Assembly: GCF_030408715.1 (NCBI RefSeq)
Contig: NZ_CP047202.1
Span: forward strand, 708,294-772,293
Direction of reading: 5' to 3'
DNA: 64,000 bases
Source of the DNA: Corynebacterium confusum
GTDB taxonomy: Bacteria > Actinomycetota > Actinomycetes > Mycobacteriales > Mycobacteriaceae
Both the position numbers and the translations under genes were made by a program. Positions within the stretch are counted from its first letter, which is position 1. Each line of letters starts with the position of its first letter. Positions 8,271-16,700 of the stretch are shown piece after piece. The notes under the pieces are model-generated. The model saw only the letters and a program-made list of their open reading frames with translations. It searched no databases and was not told the DNA's origin.

Positions 8271-9519
8271 TCTCAACTGGTTGCCGCGCCGCAGCGACGC
8301 CGCGCTGGCCGATGCCGCCGAGGACCTCTTCGCTAAGGAGTTTTCCGCCCCGCCGGCCGGGGTGTGGGCCGCGCCGGGCCGGGTCAACCTCATTGGCGAG
8401 CACATCGACTACGCCGGTGGGGCCTCCATCCCCTTCGCGCTGGAGCACAACACCGCCGTGGCGGTGGCCCCGCGGACCGACGGGCAGCTGCGCCTGGTCT
8501 CCGCGCAGCCGGGCCAGGCCGAACCGGCGCGGTTTGAAATCCCGCTGGCGCAGGTAGGCCCCGGCAACCCGGCCAGCTGGGCCGGCTACATCGCTGGCAC
8601 CGTCTGGGCGGGGCTGGAATCCGGCGCGATCGCCGAGTGCACAGGCCTGGACATCGCGGTCGTCTCCGACGTACCGGTGGGCTCGGGCCTGTCCAGCTCC
8701 GCGGCGCTGGAGTGCTCCGTGGCCGTGGCGGCTTACGAGCTGGCCGCGGGCCGCCAGCCCGACGACGCGGCGCGCAAGGAGCTGGCGCAGGCCTGCATCC
8801 GGGCCGAAAACGAGGTCGTGGGCGCGTCCACCGGCGGGCTGGATCAGAACGCGAGCCTGCTGTGCACCCGTGGCAAGGCCCTGGCCCTGGACTTTGCCAC
8901 CGGCGCGGTGGAACGCGTGCCCTTCGACATCCAGGCGCGCGACCTGGTGCTGCTCATCGCGGACACGAACGCCCCGCACACCTTGAGCGACGGGCAGTAC
9001 GCCTCCCGCCGCGGGCTTATCGACGACGTGCAGCGCGCCCTCGCGCCCGGTGGCAACGGAACGATCCGTGACATCCAGGCCGCCACGGGCGATGCCGTCG
9101 CCGCCGCCCGCGCCTGGGCCACCGACAACGCGGCCGGGGATCAAGCCCTCGACCCGGATCTCGTGGCCCGCCGCGTGGCGCACGTGGTCGAGGAAACGCA
9201 GCGCACCCTGGAGGCCAACTGCGCCCTACAGGACGGCGACTTCGACACCTTCCGGGTGCTCATGCGCGATTCCCACGTGAGCCTGCGCGACAAATACGAG
9301 GTCACCACCCAGGAGCTCGACCAGGCCTTTACTGCGGCCGGCGAGGTGGGCGCGCGTATGACCGGCGGCGGCTTCGGCGGCGCGGTCATCGTGCTCATCC
9401 CGCGCGACGAGGTGGACGCGACCGCCCACGCCATCGCTGCGGCGGCTGCCGATGCCGGCTTCCCGGAGCCGTCCTTCCTGCTCGCCGAGCCCGGCGCCGG
9501 CGCCCGCCGCCTGCGCTAG
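8263..9519 (+). CDS. galK: galactokinase
   Basis: Phosphorylates galactose at C1 with ATP. 418 residues from GTG 8263; AGGAGG lies 8 nt upstream and the start overlaps the galT stop by 8 nt. GHMP-kinase features are all present: galactokinase signature PGRVNLIGEHIDYAGG near residues 38-53, ATP-binding PVGSGLSSSAAL near residue 145, and the C-terminal motif GARMTGGGFGGAV. Last gene of the galactose cluster. It ends only 18 bp from the convergent amidohydrolase gene, with no obvious terminator between them. Confidence 0.96.
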   Translation: MTNLNWLPRRSDAALADAAEDLFAKEFSAPPAGVWAAPGRVNLIGEHIDYAGGASIPFALEHNTAVAVAPRTDGQLRLVSAQPGQAEPARFEIPLAQVGPGNPASWAGYIAGTVWAGLESGAIAECTGLDIAVVSDVPVGSGLSSSAALECSVAVAAYELAAGRQPDDAARKELAQACIRAENEVVGASTGGLDQNASLLCTRGKALALDFATGAVERVPFDIQARDLVLLIADTNAPHTLSDGQYASRRGLIDDVQRALAPGGNGTIRDIQAATGDAVAAARAWATDNAAGDQALDPDLVARRVAHVVEETQRTLEANCALQDGDFDTFRVLMRDSHVSLRDKYEVTTQELDQAFTAAGEVGARMTGGGFGGAVIVLIPRDEVDATAHAIAAAAADAGFPEPSFLLAEPGAGARRLR

Positions 9520-9537
9520 GCGCCAGAAAGCGCCGGG

Positions 9538-10767
9538 CTAGTCCCGCGCCTGGGCGAGCCAGATGCCGATGCCGGCGATGGCGTAGCGGGTGCCGGTATC
9601 CAGGGTCGGCTGTAGCGCCGGGTTGAACGCCGGGGAGTGGTTGGCAGGGGCTGCCTCCGTGGCCGGGAAACCGCCCCAGCACCAGTAACAGTAGGGCACG
9701 GACAAAGCGTGCGGGATGATGGAGAAATCCTCCGATCCGGTCAGCGGCGCCATGTCGCCGTAGACGGCGTCGGCGCCGAAAAACTCAGTAAAGGAGTCCA
9801 CCACCCGCGCGGTGGTGGACTCGTCGTTGCGCACGGGCGGGACGGCGTCCAGCAGCTCGAACTCGGGCTCGCGCGGGGACTGCGAGGCCAGGCACTCGGC
9901 GCGGACAATGCGCTTGAGGGCCGCGACGATCTGCTCGGTGGCCTCAGGCGACATCGCGCGCGTGTTGATACCCAGCTGGGCCGACTCGGCGATGGAATTC
10001 GACGAGGCGCCGGCGTGGACCGAGCCGACGGTCAGGATCCCCATCTGCTGCGGATCGAATTCCCGGGCGATGACTGTCTGCAGCCGCGTGATGATATTGG
10101 CGGCGAGTACTACCGCGTCGGTGCTCAGGTGCGGCTGGGAGCCGTGCCCGCCGCGGCCGTAGACGGTGATTTTCCAGTTGGTGGCCTCCGCCATGAGCGC
10201 GCCGGGGCGCGTGGTCATCGCGTAGTCGGGAGCGAACGGCCCGACGTGCTGGGCCAGGGCCACGTCTGGCTGCGGGATCTTATCCGCGAGCCCGTCGTCG
10301 ACCATCTTCTGCGCGCCGCCGCCGGCCTCCTCGCCCGGCTGGAACAAGGCGATGAGCGTGCCCGACCAGGCCTCTGGGTGGGCGGCATAGGCGCGGGTAG
10401 CCCCCAGCAGGCAGGCGGTGTGGAAGTCGTGCCCGCAGGCGTGCATGAGCCCGCGCTCCTTGGCGACCGCGTACTCGAGGCCGGAGTCCTCCGCGATGGG
10501 CAGGGCGTCCATGTCGGCCCGGAACAGCACCGTCGGGCCGTCGCCGTTGCGCAGGATGCCCACCCGGCCGGTGCCGGCGAGGCTTAAGACCGCGCAGCCG
10601 TAGGCGCGTAGCTCTTCCTTGACCCGCGCGGCTGTGTGCTCTTCCTGCATGGACAGCTCCGGGTGCTGGTGGAACCAGGTGTAGAGCTCCTCACGCTCGG
10701 CGCGCGTGGCGTCCAGAGCGGCGAAGAGGACCTGCAGGTTCTCCGGTACAGTTCCGCTAGTTGTCAT
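9538..10767 (-). CDS. M20-family amidohydrolase (peptidase M20D type)
   Basis: Zinc-dependent amidohydrolase of the hippuricase / N-acyl-amino-acid hydrolase type; cytoplasmic. Metal and catalytic motifs are visible: FRADMDALPI, MHACGHDFHTA, FQPGEEAGGGA, an internal GGHGSQPH dimerisation-domain motif and the late ANHSPAF histidine. About 409 residues, normal length. I prefer ATG 10767 to 10776 because TATCAT lies exactly 7 nt before it and no Shine-Dalgarno is present, suggesting a leaderless message. The physiological substrate cannot be read from the sequence. Convergent with galK, and apparently monocistronic. Confidence 0.88.
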   Translation of the reverse strand: MTTSGTVPENLQVLFAALDATRAEREELYTWFHQHPELSMQEEHTAARVKEELRAYGCAVLSLAGTGRVGILRNGDGPTVLFRADMDALPIAEDSGLEYAVAKERGLMHACGHDFHTACLLGATRAYAAHPEAWSGTLIALFQPGEEAGGGAQKMVDDGLADKIPQPDVALAQHVGPFAPDYAMTTRPGALMAEATNWKITVYGRGGHGSQPHLSTDAVVLAANIITRLQTVIAREFDPQQMGILTVGSVHAGASSNSIAESAQLGINTRAMSPEATEQIVAALKRIVRAECLASQSPREPEFELLDAVPPVRNDESTTARVVDSFTEFFGADAVYGDMAPLTGSEDFSIIPHALSVPYCYWCWGGFPATEAAPANHSPAFNPALQPTLDTGTRYAIAGIGIWLAQARD

Positions 10768-10785
10768 GGCGACCATGATAAAGGT

Positions 10786-12339
10786 TTATGCAGAGCTGGC
10801 GGGCGCTTTTTGAATTGGCAAGCCCAAGCGGCGGTACAGGGCGCGGGCGGTAATCGCGGCGCTGGCCAGCCCTAAAACCAGGGCCACGCTCAGGCGCGGG
10901 GCGGTGTCCGCGGTCTCGGGCCAGGCGGGCAAGGCTACCGCCCACAGGACGGTCTCGGCCAAGACGTCCCCGCCCAAGGTAAGGGAGACCACCGTCCAAA
11001 CGACGGTGACCGCCGCGGCGGTGGCGGCATTGAACCTCACCACCAGAAACAGGGCCGCCCAGGCCAGTACGGTGCCGACCACGACGCTCAAACCCCAGCG
11101 GCGCAGCTCATCGCCGGGGCCGCCGCCGACAGCCCACCCGGCCACTGCGGCGAGCCCGGAGACAACCGCGACGAGGCAGGTCAGCCAGCCCAAAAGCCCG
11201 GCCACACAATGGCGGTTTTCCACCAGCATCGACGGCCAGGCGCCGTGCAGCGAGGACCAGGCGAGGATCGCCGCGGTGCCAGTACCCAGGGGCAGGACCG
11301 CGAAGGTGAAGACCCCGTGGACGTAAGAGGCAGGGTAGGTCGCGGCGGTCAGCGCCAGGACAACGGCGGTGGCTACCACGCATCCCAACAGCACCGGGCC
11401 GAGGGCCGCGCGGTGGACGGCCCGGACCGCCGCGGAGAACCCGGCCGCGCTCCCGGACTGCGCGGCTCGGTAGGCAACGGGCGCGGCCGCTTGTCGCAGA
11501 TCGAACGCGCTCGCGGTGGTGATGGAGTCGGCGGAACCGGACGCGCGGTCCGCGGAGCCTGCTGGCTGTTGGCCGCGGCGCGCGGCGCGCAGGACACGCT
11601 TGCGGCGGGGCGGGACCCAGCAGGCGGCGAGCGCGCCGGCTACCGCGAGCAGCAGACAGAGAGCTGCGGCCGGCCAGGGGCTTTCCTGCCACAGCGGGTC
11701 ACCGGGGGCGAGCGGGACGGAGTTGGTGTGGATACCCAGCACCGGCAGCAGAAGCCGGATGGGCCAGGATGATGGGAAGAGCCACCAGTGTTCGCCCTCG
11801 GTGAGGGAGGCGGGAATCCCCGCGAACTGGAAGGCGAAGGCGGCGGCCAGAGCGGCCGTGAGCCCATACCGGCGAACCAGGGCGGCGCTTATTCCCACCA
11901 CCCCTAGGCTGGCTACCCAGGACCACGCGCCAGCGACGAGGGCGATCCCCGCGTGGTCTAAGCCCATGAGCACCGCCATGGCCCAGGTCAGGCCGAAGTT
12001 GAGGGTAGTAAAGGCGGCTAGCGCCACCCAGACCGCCAGGAGACGGGCCGCGCGTAGCCGCCGCGGAGAGATCGCCCGCCACAGCAGGCCGCCGTAGCGC
12101 GCAGACAGTTCCCGGGTCTCCGGAACGGCAGCGAAGATGGAGCTTAAAGGCGCGGCCATGCCGGTGACGTACATGGACTGCCAGCCCAGAAGTGCCCGGG
12201 TGCTGCCGTCGGCGCTGGCGAGCTGGGAGAAAAGTAGCGACATGGCGGCCAGCGGGAGGCCCAAGAGCGGCAGCCATTGCAACGCCGAGCCACGCGCGCG
12301 GAGGAACTCGGCGCGCAGATAGGCCAGGGGGCTATTCAT
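10786..12339 (-). CDS. ABC transporter permease (ABC-2 type exporter)
   Basis: A 517-residue Ala/Leu-rich integral membrane protein with about 12 predicted helices, roughly twice the size of a minimal ABC-2 permease, so it may be an internal duplication of a six-helix unit. The start ATG 12339 overlaps the stop of the upstream ATPase gene by 8 nt, and no longer start is plausible because it would run through that gene. With the ATPase and the adjacent two-component system it forms a probable drug or peptide resistance/efflux unit. Substrate unknown. Confidence 0.8.
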   Translation of the reverse strand: MNSPLAYLRAEFLRARGSALQWLPLLGLPLAAMSLLFSQLASADGSTRALLGWQSMYVTGMAAPLSSIFAAVPETRELSARYGGLLWRAISPRRLRAARLLAVWVALAAFTTLNFGLTWAMAVLMGLDHAGIALVAGAWSWVASLGVVGISAALVRRYGLTAALAAAFAFQFAGIPASLTEGEHWWLFPSSWPIRLLLPVLGIHTNSVPLAPGDPLWQESPWPAAALCLLLAVAGALAACWVPPRRKRVLRAARRGQQPAGSADRASGSADSITTASAFDLRQAAAPVAYRAAQSGSAAGFSAAVRAVHRAALGPVLLGCVVATAVVLALTAATYPASYVHGVFTFAVLPLGTGTAAILAWSSLHGAWPSMLVENRHCVAGLLGWLTCLVAVVSGLAAVAGWAVGGGPGDELRRWGLSVVVGTVLAWAALFLVVRFNAATAAAVTVVWTVVSLTLGGDVLAETVLWAVALPAWPETADTAPRLSVALVLGLASAAITARALYRRLGLPIQKAPASSA

Positions 12340-13087
12340 CGGAAGCTCCCTCCTGGGTGAGCCGGAGGAACTCCTGCTCCAGGCTCCCGGCGGGGGAGAG
12401 CTCGCCCAGCGGGCCGCTGTAGCGCACGCGCCCGGCGGCGATGACGGTAGCATCGTCAGCCAGTTTGGCGACCTCACCCAGCTGGTGGGAGCTGACCACC
12501 ACCGTGCCGCCGTTGTCGGCCCAACCGCGCAGGAAGCCGCGCAGATCGGCTATACCCTGCGGATCTAGGCCGTTCTGTGGCTCATCCAGCAGCAGGATCT
12601 CGGGCGAGCCCAGCATGGCCTGGGCCAGCGCCAGCCGGGCTTTCATGCCGGTGGAAAAGCTCTTGGCCTTCTTCTTGCCAGCCGAATCCAGCCCCACGAG
12701 CGCCAGGACCCGGTCGGCTTCCGCGTCCGGCAGTCCCAGCAACGTGGTGTGGACCAGCAGGTTGCGGCGGGCGCTCAAGTGCCCGTAGTAGGCCGGCCCG
12801 TTGACCGAAGCCCCGATGTGGCGGAGGCTTTCGGTGGTGCGGGGAGCGCCCAGCACCTCCACGGTGCCGGCGGCGGGAGCTATGAGCCCCAGGACCGCCG
12901 AAAACAGCGTGGACTTGCCGGCCCCGTTGCGGCCCAGCAGCGCGTGGACGCGGCCGCGGTTAACTTGCCAGTCCACCCCGCGCAGCACGGAGTTCTCGCC
13001 GAAGGCGACGTGGATGTTCTCGCAGGACAGCGCCGGCGTGGTCAGCGTTGGTTCGGTGGGTTGGTGGTGGTCCCTAGCGTTGTGCAT
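12332..13087 (-). CDS. ABC transporter ATP-binding protein
   Basis: 251 residues with a complete nucleotide-binding domain: Walker A LLGRNGAGKST near residue 52, signature SFSTGMKARLALAQAM, and Walker B ILLLDEPQNGLDP. It groups with the CcmA/DrrA-like exporters. It is coupled by overlap to the permease downstream. The response regulator gene lies 95 bp upstream in the same direction, so all four genes may be co-expressed or the ATPase may have its own promoter in that gap. Confidence 0.9.
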   Translation of the reverse strand: MHNARDHHQPTEPTLTTPALSCENIHVAFGENSVLRGVDWQVNRGRVHALLGRNGAGKSTLFSAVLGLIAPAAGTVEVLGAPRTTESLRHIGASVNGPAYYGHLSARRNLLVHTTLLGLPDAEADRVLALVGLDSAGKKKAKSFSTGMKARLALAQAMLGSPEILLLDEPQNGLDPQGIADLRGFLRGWADNGGTVVVSSHQLGEVAKLADDATVIAAGRVRYSGPLGELSPAGSLEQEFLRLTQEGASDE

Positions 13088-13182
13088 AGGGCTAATCCTG
13101 CAAGCTTGCGCGGGGGAAGGCCTCCGCTTCGGGGCCGAAATCTGCGTGCGCCGCCTCCTCCCACGGTAGGAGGGCCCGGGGT

Positions 13183-13845
13183 CTAGATGTCCAGGTCGCG
13201 GGCGAGCAACGCCAGGGCCACCCGGTCGCGGCAGTGCAGCTTGGACAGCAGGCTGGAGACGTGGGTCTTGATGGTGGTCTCCGCGAGGACCAGCTCGCGG
13301 GCCAGCTCCGGGTTGGTCGCCCCCTGGCCAATCAAGTGGAGCACTTCGCGTTCGCGCTGGGTGACCAGGCTCAAGCCCTGCAGCTGCTCCGGGGACAGGC
13401 GGTCCCGCGCGCTCAGCCCGCGGCGGTAGGACTCCAGCACCGGACCGGTGACCTTGGAGGCCAGCACGGATTCGCCGGCGGCGACGGTGCGCACGGCATC
13501 GATGAGCACGCTGGGGTCGGCGTCCTTGAGCAGGAAGCCGTGCGCCCCGGCGGCGATAGCCTCCGCCACCAGCGCGGGCTCGTCGAAGGTGGTCAGCATG
13601 ACGACCTTGGGCGGATCCGGCTGCGCCAAGAGGTGGCGCGTTGCCGCGATGCCATCGGTGCCGGGCATACGGATGTCCAGGACCGCGACGTCGCAGCGGT
13701 GTGCGCTGGCGGCTTCGATGGCCTCCTGCCCGTTGCCGGCGGTGGCCACGACCTCGATGTCGGGCGCGGAGTTGAGGATCGTGGCCAGGGCCTGGACGAG
13801 CAGCGCCTGATCGTCGGCCAGCAGTACGCGAATTGGGGCGGTCAT
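13183..13845 (-). CDS. two-component response regulator, NarL/LuxR family
   Basis: 220 residues. The receiver domain has the acidic pocket (LLADDQ), the phosphoacceptor Asp in VAVLDIRMPGT near residue 57, the switch Thr in MLTTFD and Lys in LLKDADP. The C-terminal LuxR-type helix-turn-helix reads LVTQREREVLHLIGQGATN onward. It overlaps the histidine kinase stop by 4 nt and lies before an ABC exporter, a common arrangement where the regulator controls the exporter. Confidence 0.94.
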   Translation of the reverse strand: MTAPIRVLLADDQALLVQALATILNSAPDIEVVATAGNGQEAIEAASAHRCDVAVLDIRMPGTDGIAATRHLLAQPDPPKVVMLTTFDEPALVAEAIAAGAHGFLLKDADPSVLIDAVRTVAAGESVLASKVTGPVLESYRRGLSARDRLSPEQLQGLSLVTQREREVLHLIGQGATNPELARELVLAETTIKTHVSSLLSKLHCRDRVALALLARDLDI

Positions 13846-15092
13846 GATTCCTCCGAGTCAGGTCGCAGGGGCAGGCGAGCGGTCACGACGAATTCGGCGC
13901 CGCAGTGTTCGGCGCTAAAGCTACCACCCAGCATCCGGACCCTTTCGCGCAGACCGGCCAGGCCCGTGCCGGTGCCCTCGGCACACTGCGCGGGGCTGGA
14001 AACATTGCCTGCCGGCGACGCGGCGGTGGAGGAGACGGTGACAGCAGCGTCGGTGGTGTTCAGCGAGAGGGAGACGTGGGCGGAACTGCGCGGGCCCTGG
14101 TGGCGTACGACGTTGTTGAGGGCCTCCGTCACAATCCGGTCTATGGCCAGCTGGGTGACCGTGGCGATCGACCTGTCGCGCGCGGTCCCTTCGGCGGGCA
14201 GCTCGGCCGTGATGCGCAGGCCAGCATCACGGAACTTGTTCACCACTGCGGGCAGGTCCTCGATCTGGGGGCCGGGGCGTAACTGCTGCTTCGTGGACGG
14301 AAGGACAGGGGAGTCATCCCGCAGCATGCCCACGATGTCTCGGACGTCGCGCAGCGCGCCGGCCGTCGAATCCCGAACCTGGCCTAGGGCCTGCTGGGCC
14401 TGCTGGGGATCGGACTGGGAGGCGATAAGGCCCGCATCCGCCTGCACCTTGATCAGGGTGAGGGAGTGGGCCAGAGCGTCGTGGATTTCGCGGGCCAGGT
14501 GCAGCCTTTCTTCCTCCCGCGCCGCGCGCAGCTGCTCCTGGCGGGCGGCCTCCCGAAGGCTCCGCTCGGTCTCGCGTGCGCGGTAGCGGGTACCGACGAC
14601 GTAGGCAAAGCCGAGGACCAGCCAGTGGACCGCCACGGTGACGATGATGTCCAGCCCGGTGCGGTAGTGCAGCACGAGAGCCTCGTCCCACGTCCACATC
14701 AGGGGCGATAGGAAAGACCCGGCCGCGAAGGCTGTGAGGATGCCGCGTGCGAAGAGACGATTGCGCTCGTAGCGCGCCACGACGGCGACCGCCATTGGCG
14801 CGGTAACAATCCACGGCGTAATCCCGGAGTTTTCCGGCAAGGCCCAGAGGAAAACCGCGGCCCAGCCGCCCAGCAAGACTAGGAACGCGCAGGCGCTCAG
14901 CCGCGGCCGTGAACGCCAGACGAACATGAATGCCGCAAAGCCTACAGACAGCACCGCCCAGGCAATATCACTGCCAGACGTGTGCGGCAGCGCCATGAGC
15001 ACGTACGCGGCGGCTAGGACGCTAGCTACAACGCCCAAGGCGATATCGCCTGCGCGGAGTCCGCGGCGGGCAGGTTGGGTGAGGTGCTTCAT
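13842..15092 (-). CDS. sensor histidine kinase (HisKA_3 type)
   Basis: 416 residues from ATG 15092. About five or six N-terminal membrane helices with no large extracytoplasmic loop are followed by the HisKA_3 dimerisation domain with the phospho-His in AREIHDALAHSL. The HATPase domain shows the N box ALNNVVRH and G box GTGLAGLRERV. This is an intramembrane-sensing architecture like LiaS/DesK kinases that pair with ABC exporters. TATACT lies 10 nt before the start codon, so the mRNA has little or no leader. The frame stays open further upstream, but that stretch has no kinase character and overlaps the divergent gene. Confidence 0.92.
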   Translation of the reverse strand: MKHLTQPARRGLRAGDIALGVVASVLAAAYVLMALPHTSGSDIAWAVLSVGFAAFMFVWRSRPRLSACAFLVLLGGWAAVFLWALPENSGITPWIVTAPMAVAVVARYERNRLFARGILTAFAAGSFLSPLMWTWDEALVLHYRTGLDIIVTVAVHWLVLGFAYVVGTRYRARETERSLREAARQEQLRAAREEERLHLAREIHDALAHSLTLIKVQADAGLIASQSDPQQAQQALGQVRDSTAGALRDVRDIVGMLRDDSPVLPSTKQQLRPGPQIEDLPAVVNKFRDAGLRITAELPAEGTARDRSIATVTQLAIDRIVTEALNNVVRHQGPRSSAHVSLSLNTTDAAVTVSSTAASPAGNVSSPAQCAEGTGTGLAGLRERVRMLGGSFSAEHCGAEFVVTARLPLRPDSEES

Positions 15093-15192
15093 AACAGCCC
15101 TGAGTATAGACCGCGCCGCCCGCGAGCCGCCGGGGTACAAGTCCTCCGCGGGGAGGATGACAGAGCGAGGGGCATCGGTTACTCTTTGCGCT

Positions 15193-15660
15193 ATGAATAG
15201 GCCGGGAGATAATGGGGAAGACAGCCAGGTGCCACCGCCGAGGGATCCTCGCCGCGCCGGGCACGGACCGCAGCCGGTCCGGCGGGCGGTTGCCCAGCCG
15301 GCGGTTGCCCAGTCGGAAAAGCCCAAGTCGCGCCGGGGCGTGGCCGGGTGGGTCGTGCTGGTAGGCGTCGGGCTGCTCATCGTGGCCGGCCCGCCGCTCC
15401 TCCACACTTTTGTGCCGGGATGGGGGATCCTGGTCTTCTTGTTGGCCGTGGCCCTGGGCGGCGGGCTAGTTGATGCTCGGGTTTTCCGGTTTACCTATTC
15501 CTTCCCCGTACTGGTCGGGGTGGCGTACTACCTCGCGATGAAGATGTATTTCAATTCCGGGACCTGGATCTACCTGCCGGTCATGGCCGTCCTGGCCTTT
15601 GCCGGCGGCGCCATCGCGGACAAGGAGGGCGCGACGACTGCCTGGGAGGGGGAGGAATAG
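15193..15660 (+). CDS. membrane protein of unknown function, module gene 1
   Basis: 155 residues. A hydrophilic Pro/Arg/Gln-rich N-terminal 55 residues is followed by four short hydrophobic segments (about residues 58-75, 80-95, 99-118 and 128-143). No known domain is recognised. ATG 15193 follows TACTCT by exactly 7 nt, which argues for a leaderless start and against longer in-frame starts. The next gene begins with GTG immediately after this stop codon, so the two are coupled. Confidence 0.7.
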   Translation: MNRPGDNGEDSQVPPPRDPRRAGHGPQPVRRAVAQPAVAQSEKPKSRRGVAGWVVLVGVGLLIVAGPPLLHTFVPGWGILVFLLAVALGGGLVDARVFRFTYSFPVLVGVAYYLAMKMYFNSGTWIYLPVMAVLAFAGGAIADKEGATTAWEGEE

Positions 15661-16545
15661 GTGGAAACCTGGACGCTGGAACACCCTACCCACGGGCGGA
15701 TTACGGTCGAATGCGGCTTTGACGCGGAGTTTATCGAGCGCTACCCGGACTGGCCTGCCGAGCGGGACGAGGAGACCGGGGAGGTGGCGGCCGGCACGCC
15801 GCTGCCCGTTGACGCCGGGGCCAAGGAGAGGCTGCTGACCTTCGTGTCGAACCCGCCGGTGCGCCTGCAGCTCACCGTGGGTGGGGAGGTGCGCCGGCGC
15901 CTGCGCGGGGTGCAAAGCGGCAAGATCCCGCTGAGCAAGAAACTGGGCTCGGATCTCGAGCCCGCGGGAAACCTGACGGTCATGCCCGGGAAGGCGTACG
16001 TAAAGATCTACGCCAATTTCTTTGACGAGCTGAAGGCGGTGGAGTTTCGCGAGGGTAAGCAGGTCGTCGAATTCACCCCGCCGCCGGGCAGCCGCGGGGA
16101 GAAGCGGGCCCGGGAGATGGAGGAAAGCTCCTTCAAGCGGGTGCTCTATCCCATGCTGGGCGGGCTGGGCAAGAGCGGCTGGGCCATCGCAGTCATCGTC
16201 TTAGGCCCGCTAGTCAAGCGGCTCATCGGCTGGCTCCTCGACCAGCTGCCGGACTGGGAGCTACCCGACTGGCAGCTGCCGGCGATTGCCCTGCCGGTGC
16301 CGAACCTCCCGGACATCACCCTCCCGGTGCCCGCGTGGCCGGACTGGGATATCCCCTTCCCAGACCTGACCATCCCGGCCTGGCTGGAGTTCCTCCTGGA
16401 GTACACGAAGGTGTGGGTGCCGCTGGTCATCGCCGTGGTCCTAGGTGTCATGGCGGTGCGCAATCACCGCAAGTCGGAGGCGGAAAAGCGCCGCTGGGAG
16501 TCCGGCGAGGATGAAACACGGTCACCCTCCGTTAGGGGTGGCTAG
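15661..16545 (+). CDS. membrane protein with Trp/Pro/Asp repeat segment, module gene 2
   Basis: 294 residues from GTG 15661, with zero spacing from the preceding stop. Residues 1-150 form a soluble domain (it begins WTLEHPTHGRITVECGF). A hydrophobic helix (about 172-195) follows, then about 45 residues of short repeats rich in Leu-Pro-Asp-Trp (LPDWELPDWQLP, VPAWPDWDIPF), then a second membrane helix (about 252-272) and a charged tail. The repeats would form a loop between the two helices. I do not recognise the family; other corynebacteria probably carry it. Function unknown, presumably with module gene 1. Confidence 0.7.
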   Translation: METWTLEHPTHGRITVECGFDAEFIERYPDWPAERDEETGEVAAGTPLPVDAGAKERLLTFVSNPPVRLQLTVGGEVRRRLRGVQSGKIPLSKKLGSDLEPAGNLTVMPGKAYVKIYANFFDELKAVEFREGKQVVEFTPPPGSRGEKRAREMEESSFKRVLYPMLGGLGKSGWAIAVIVLGPLVKRLIGWLLDQLPDWELPDWQLPAIALPVPNLPDITLPVPAWPDWDIPFPDLTIPAWLEFLLEYTKVWVPLVIAVVLGVMAVRNHRKSEAEKRRWESGEDETRSPSVRGG

Positions 16546-16700
16546 GTAACGCGCCGGGAGGGGCAATCGGGGGAAAGTCGAGGTCGCAAATTGGAAACTA
16601 TAACGGCTTGGAAACAGTGTGGGAAAGCTGATGCTTATAACTAATTTACGTGCCAAGATTAAGGGGTCCTAATGATCCACGATGTGAAAGAAGGCTGTTT

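Noticed and set aside
14926..15192. Upstream extension of the membrane protein at 15193
   Set aside because: It would overlap the divergent kinase gene and its promoter; the leaderless signal supports ATG 15193.
15093..15407. N-terminal extension of the histidine kinase
   Set aside because: The added 105 residues are Pro/Arg/Thr-rich without kinase features and lie antisense to the next gene.
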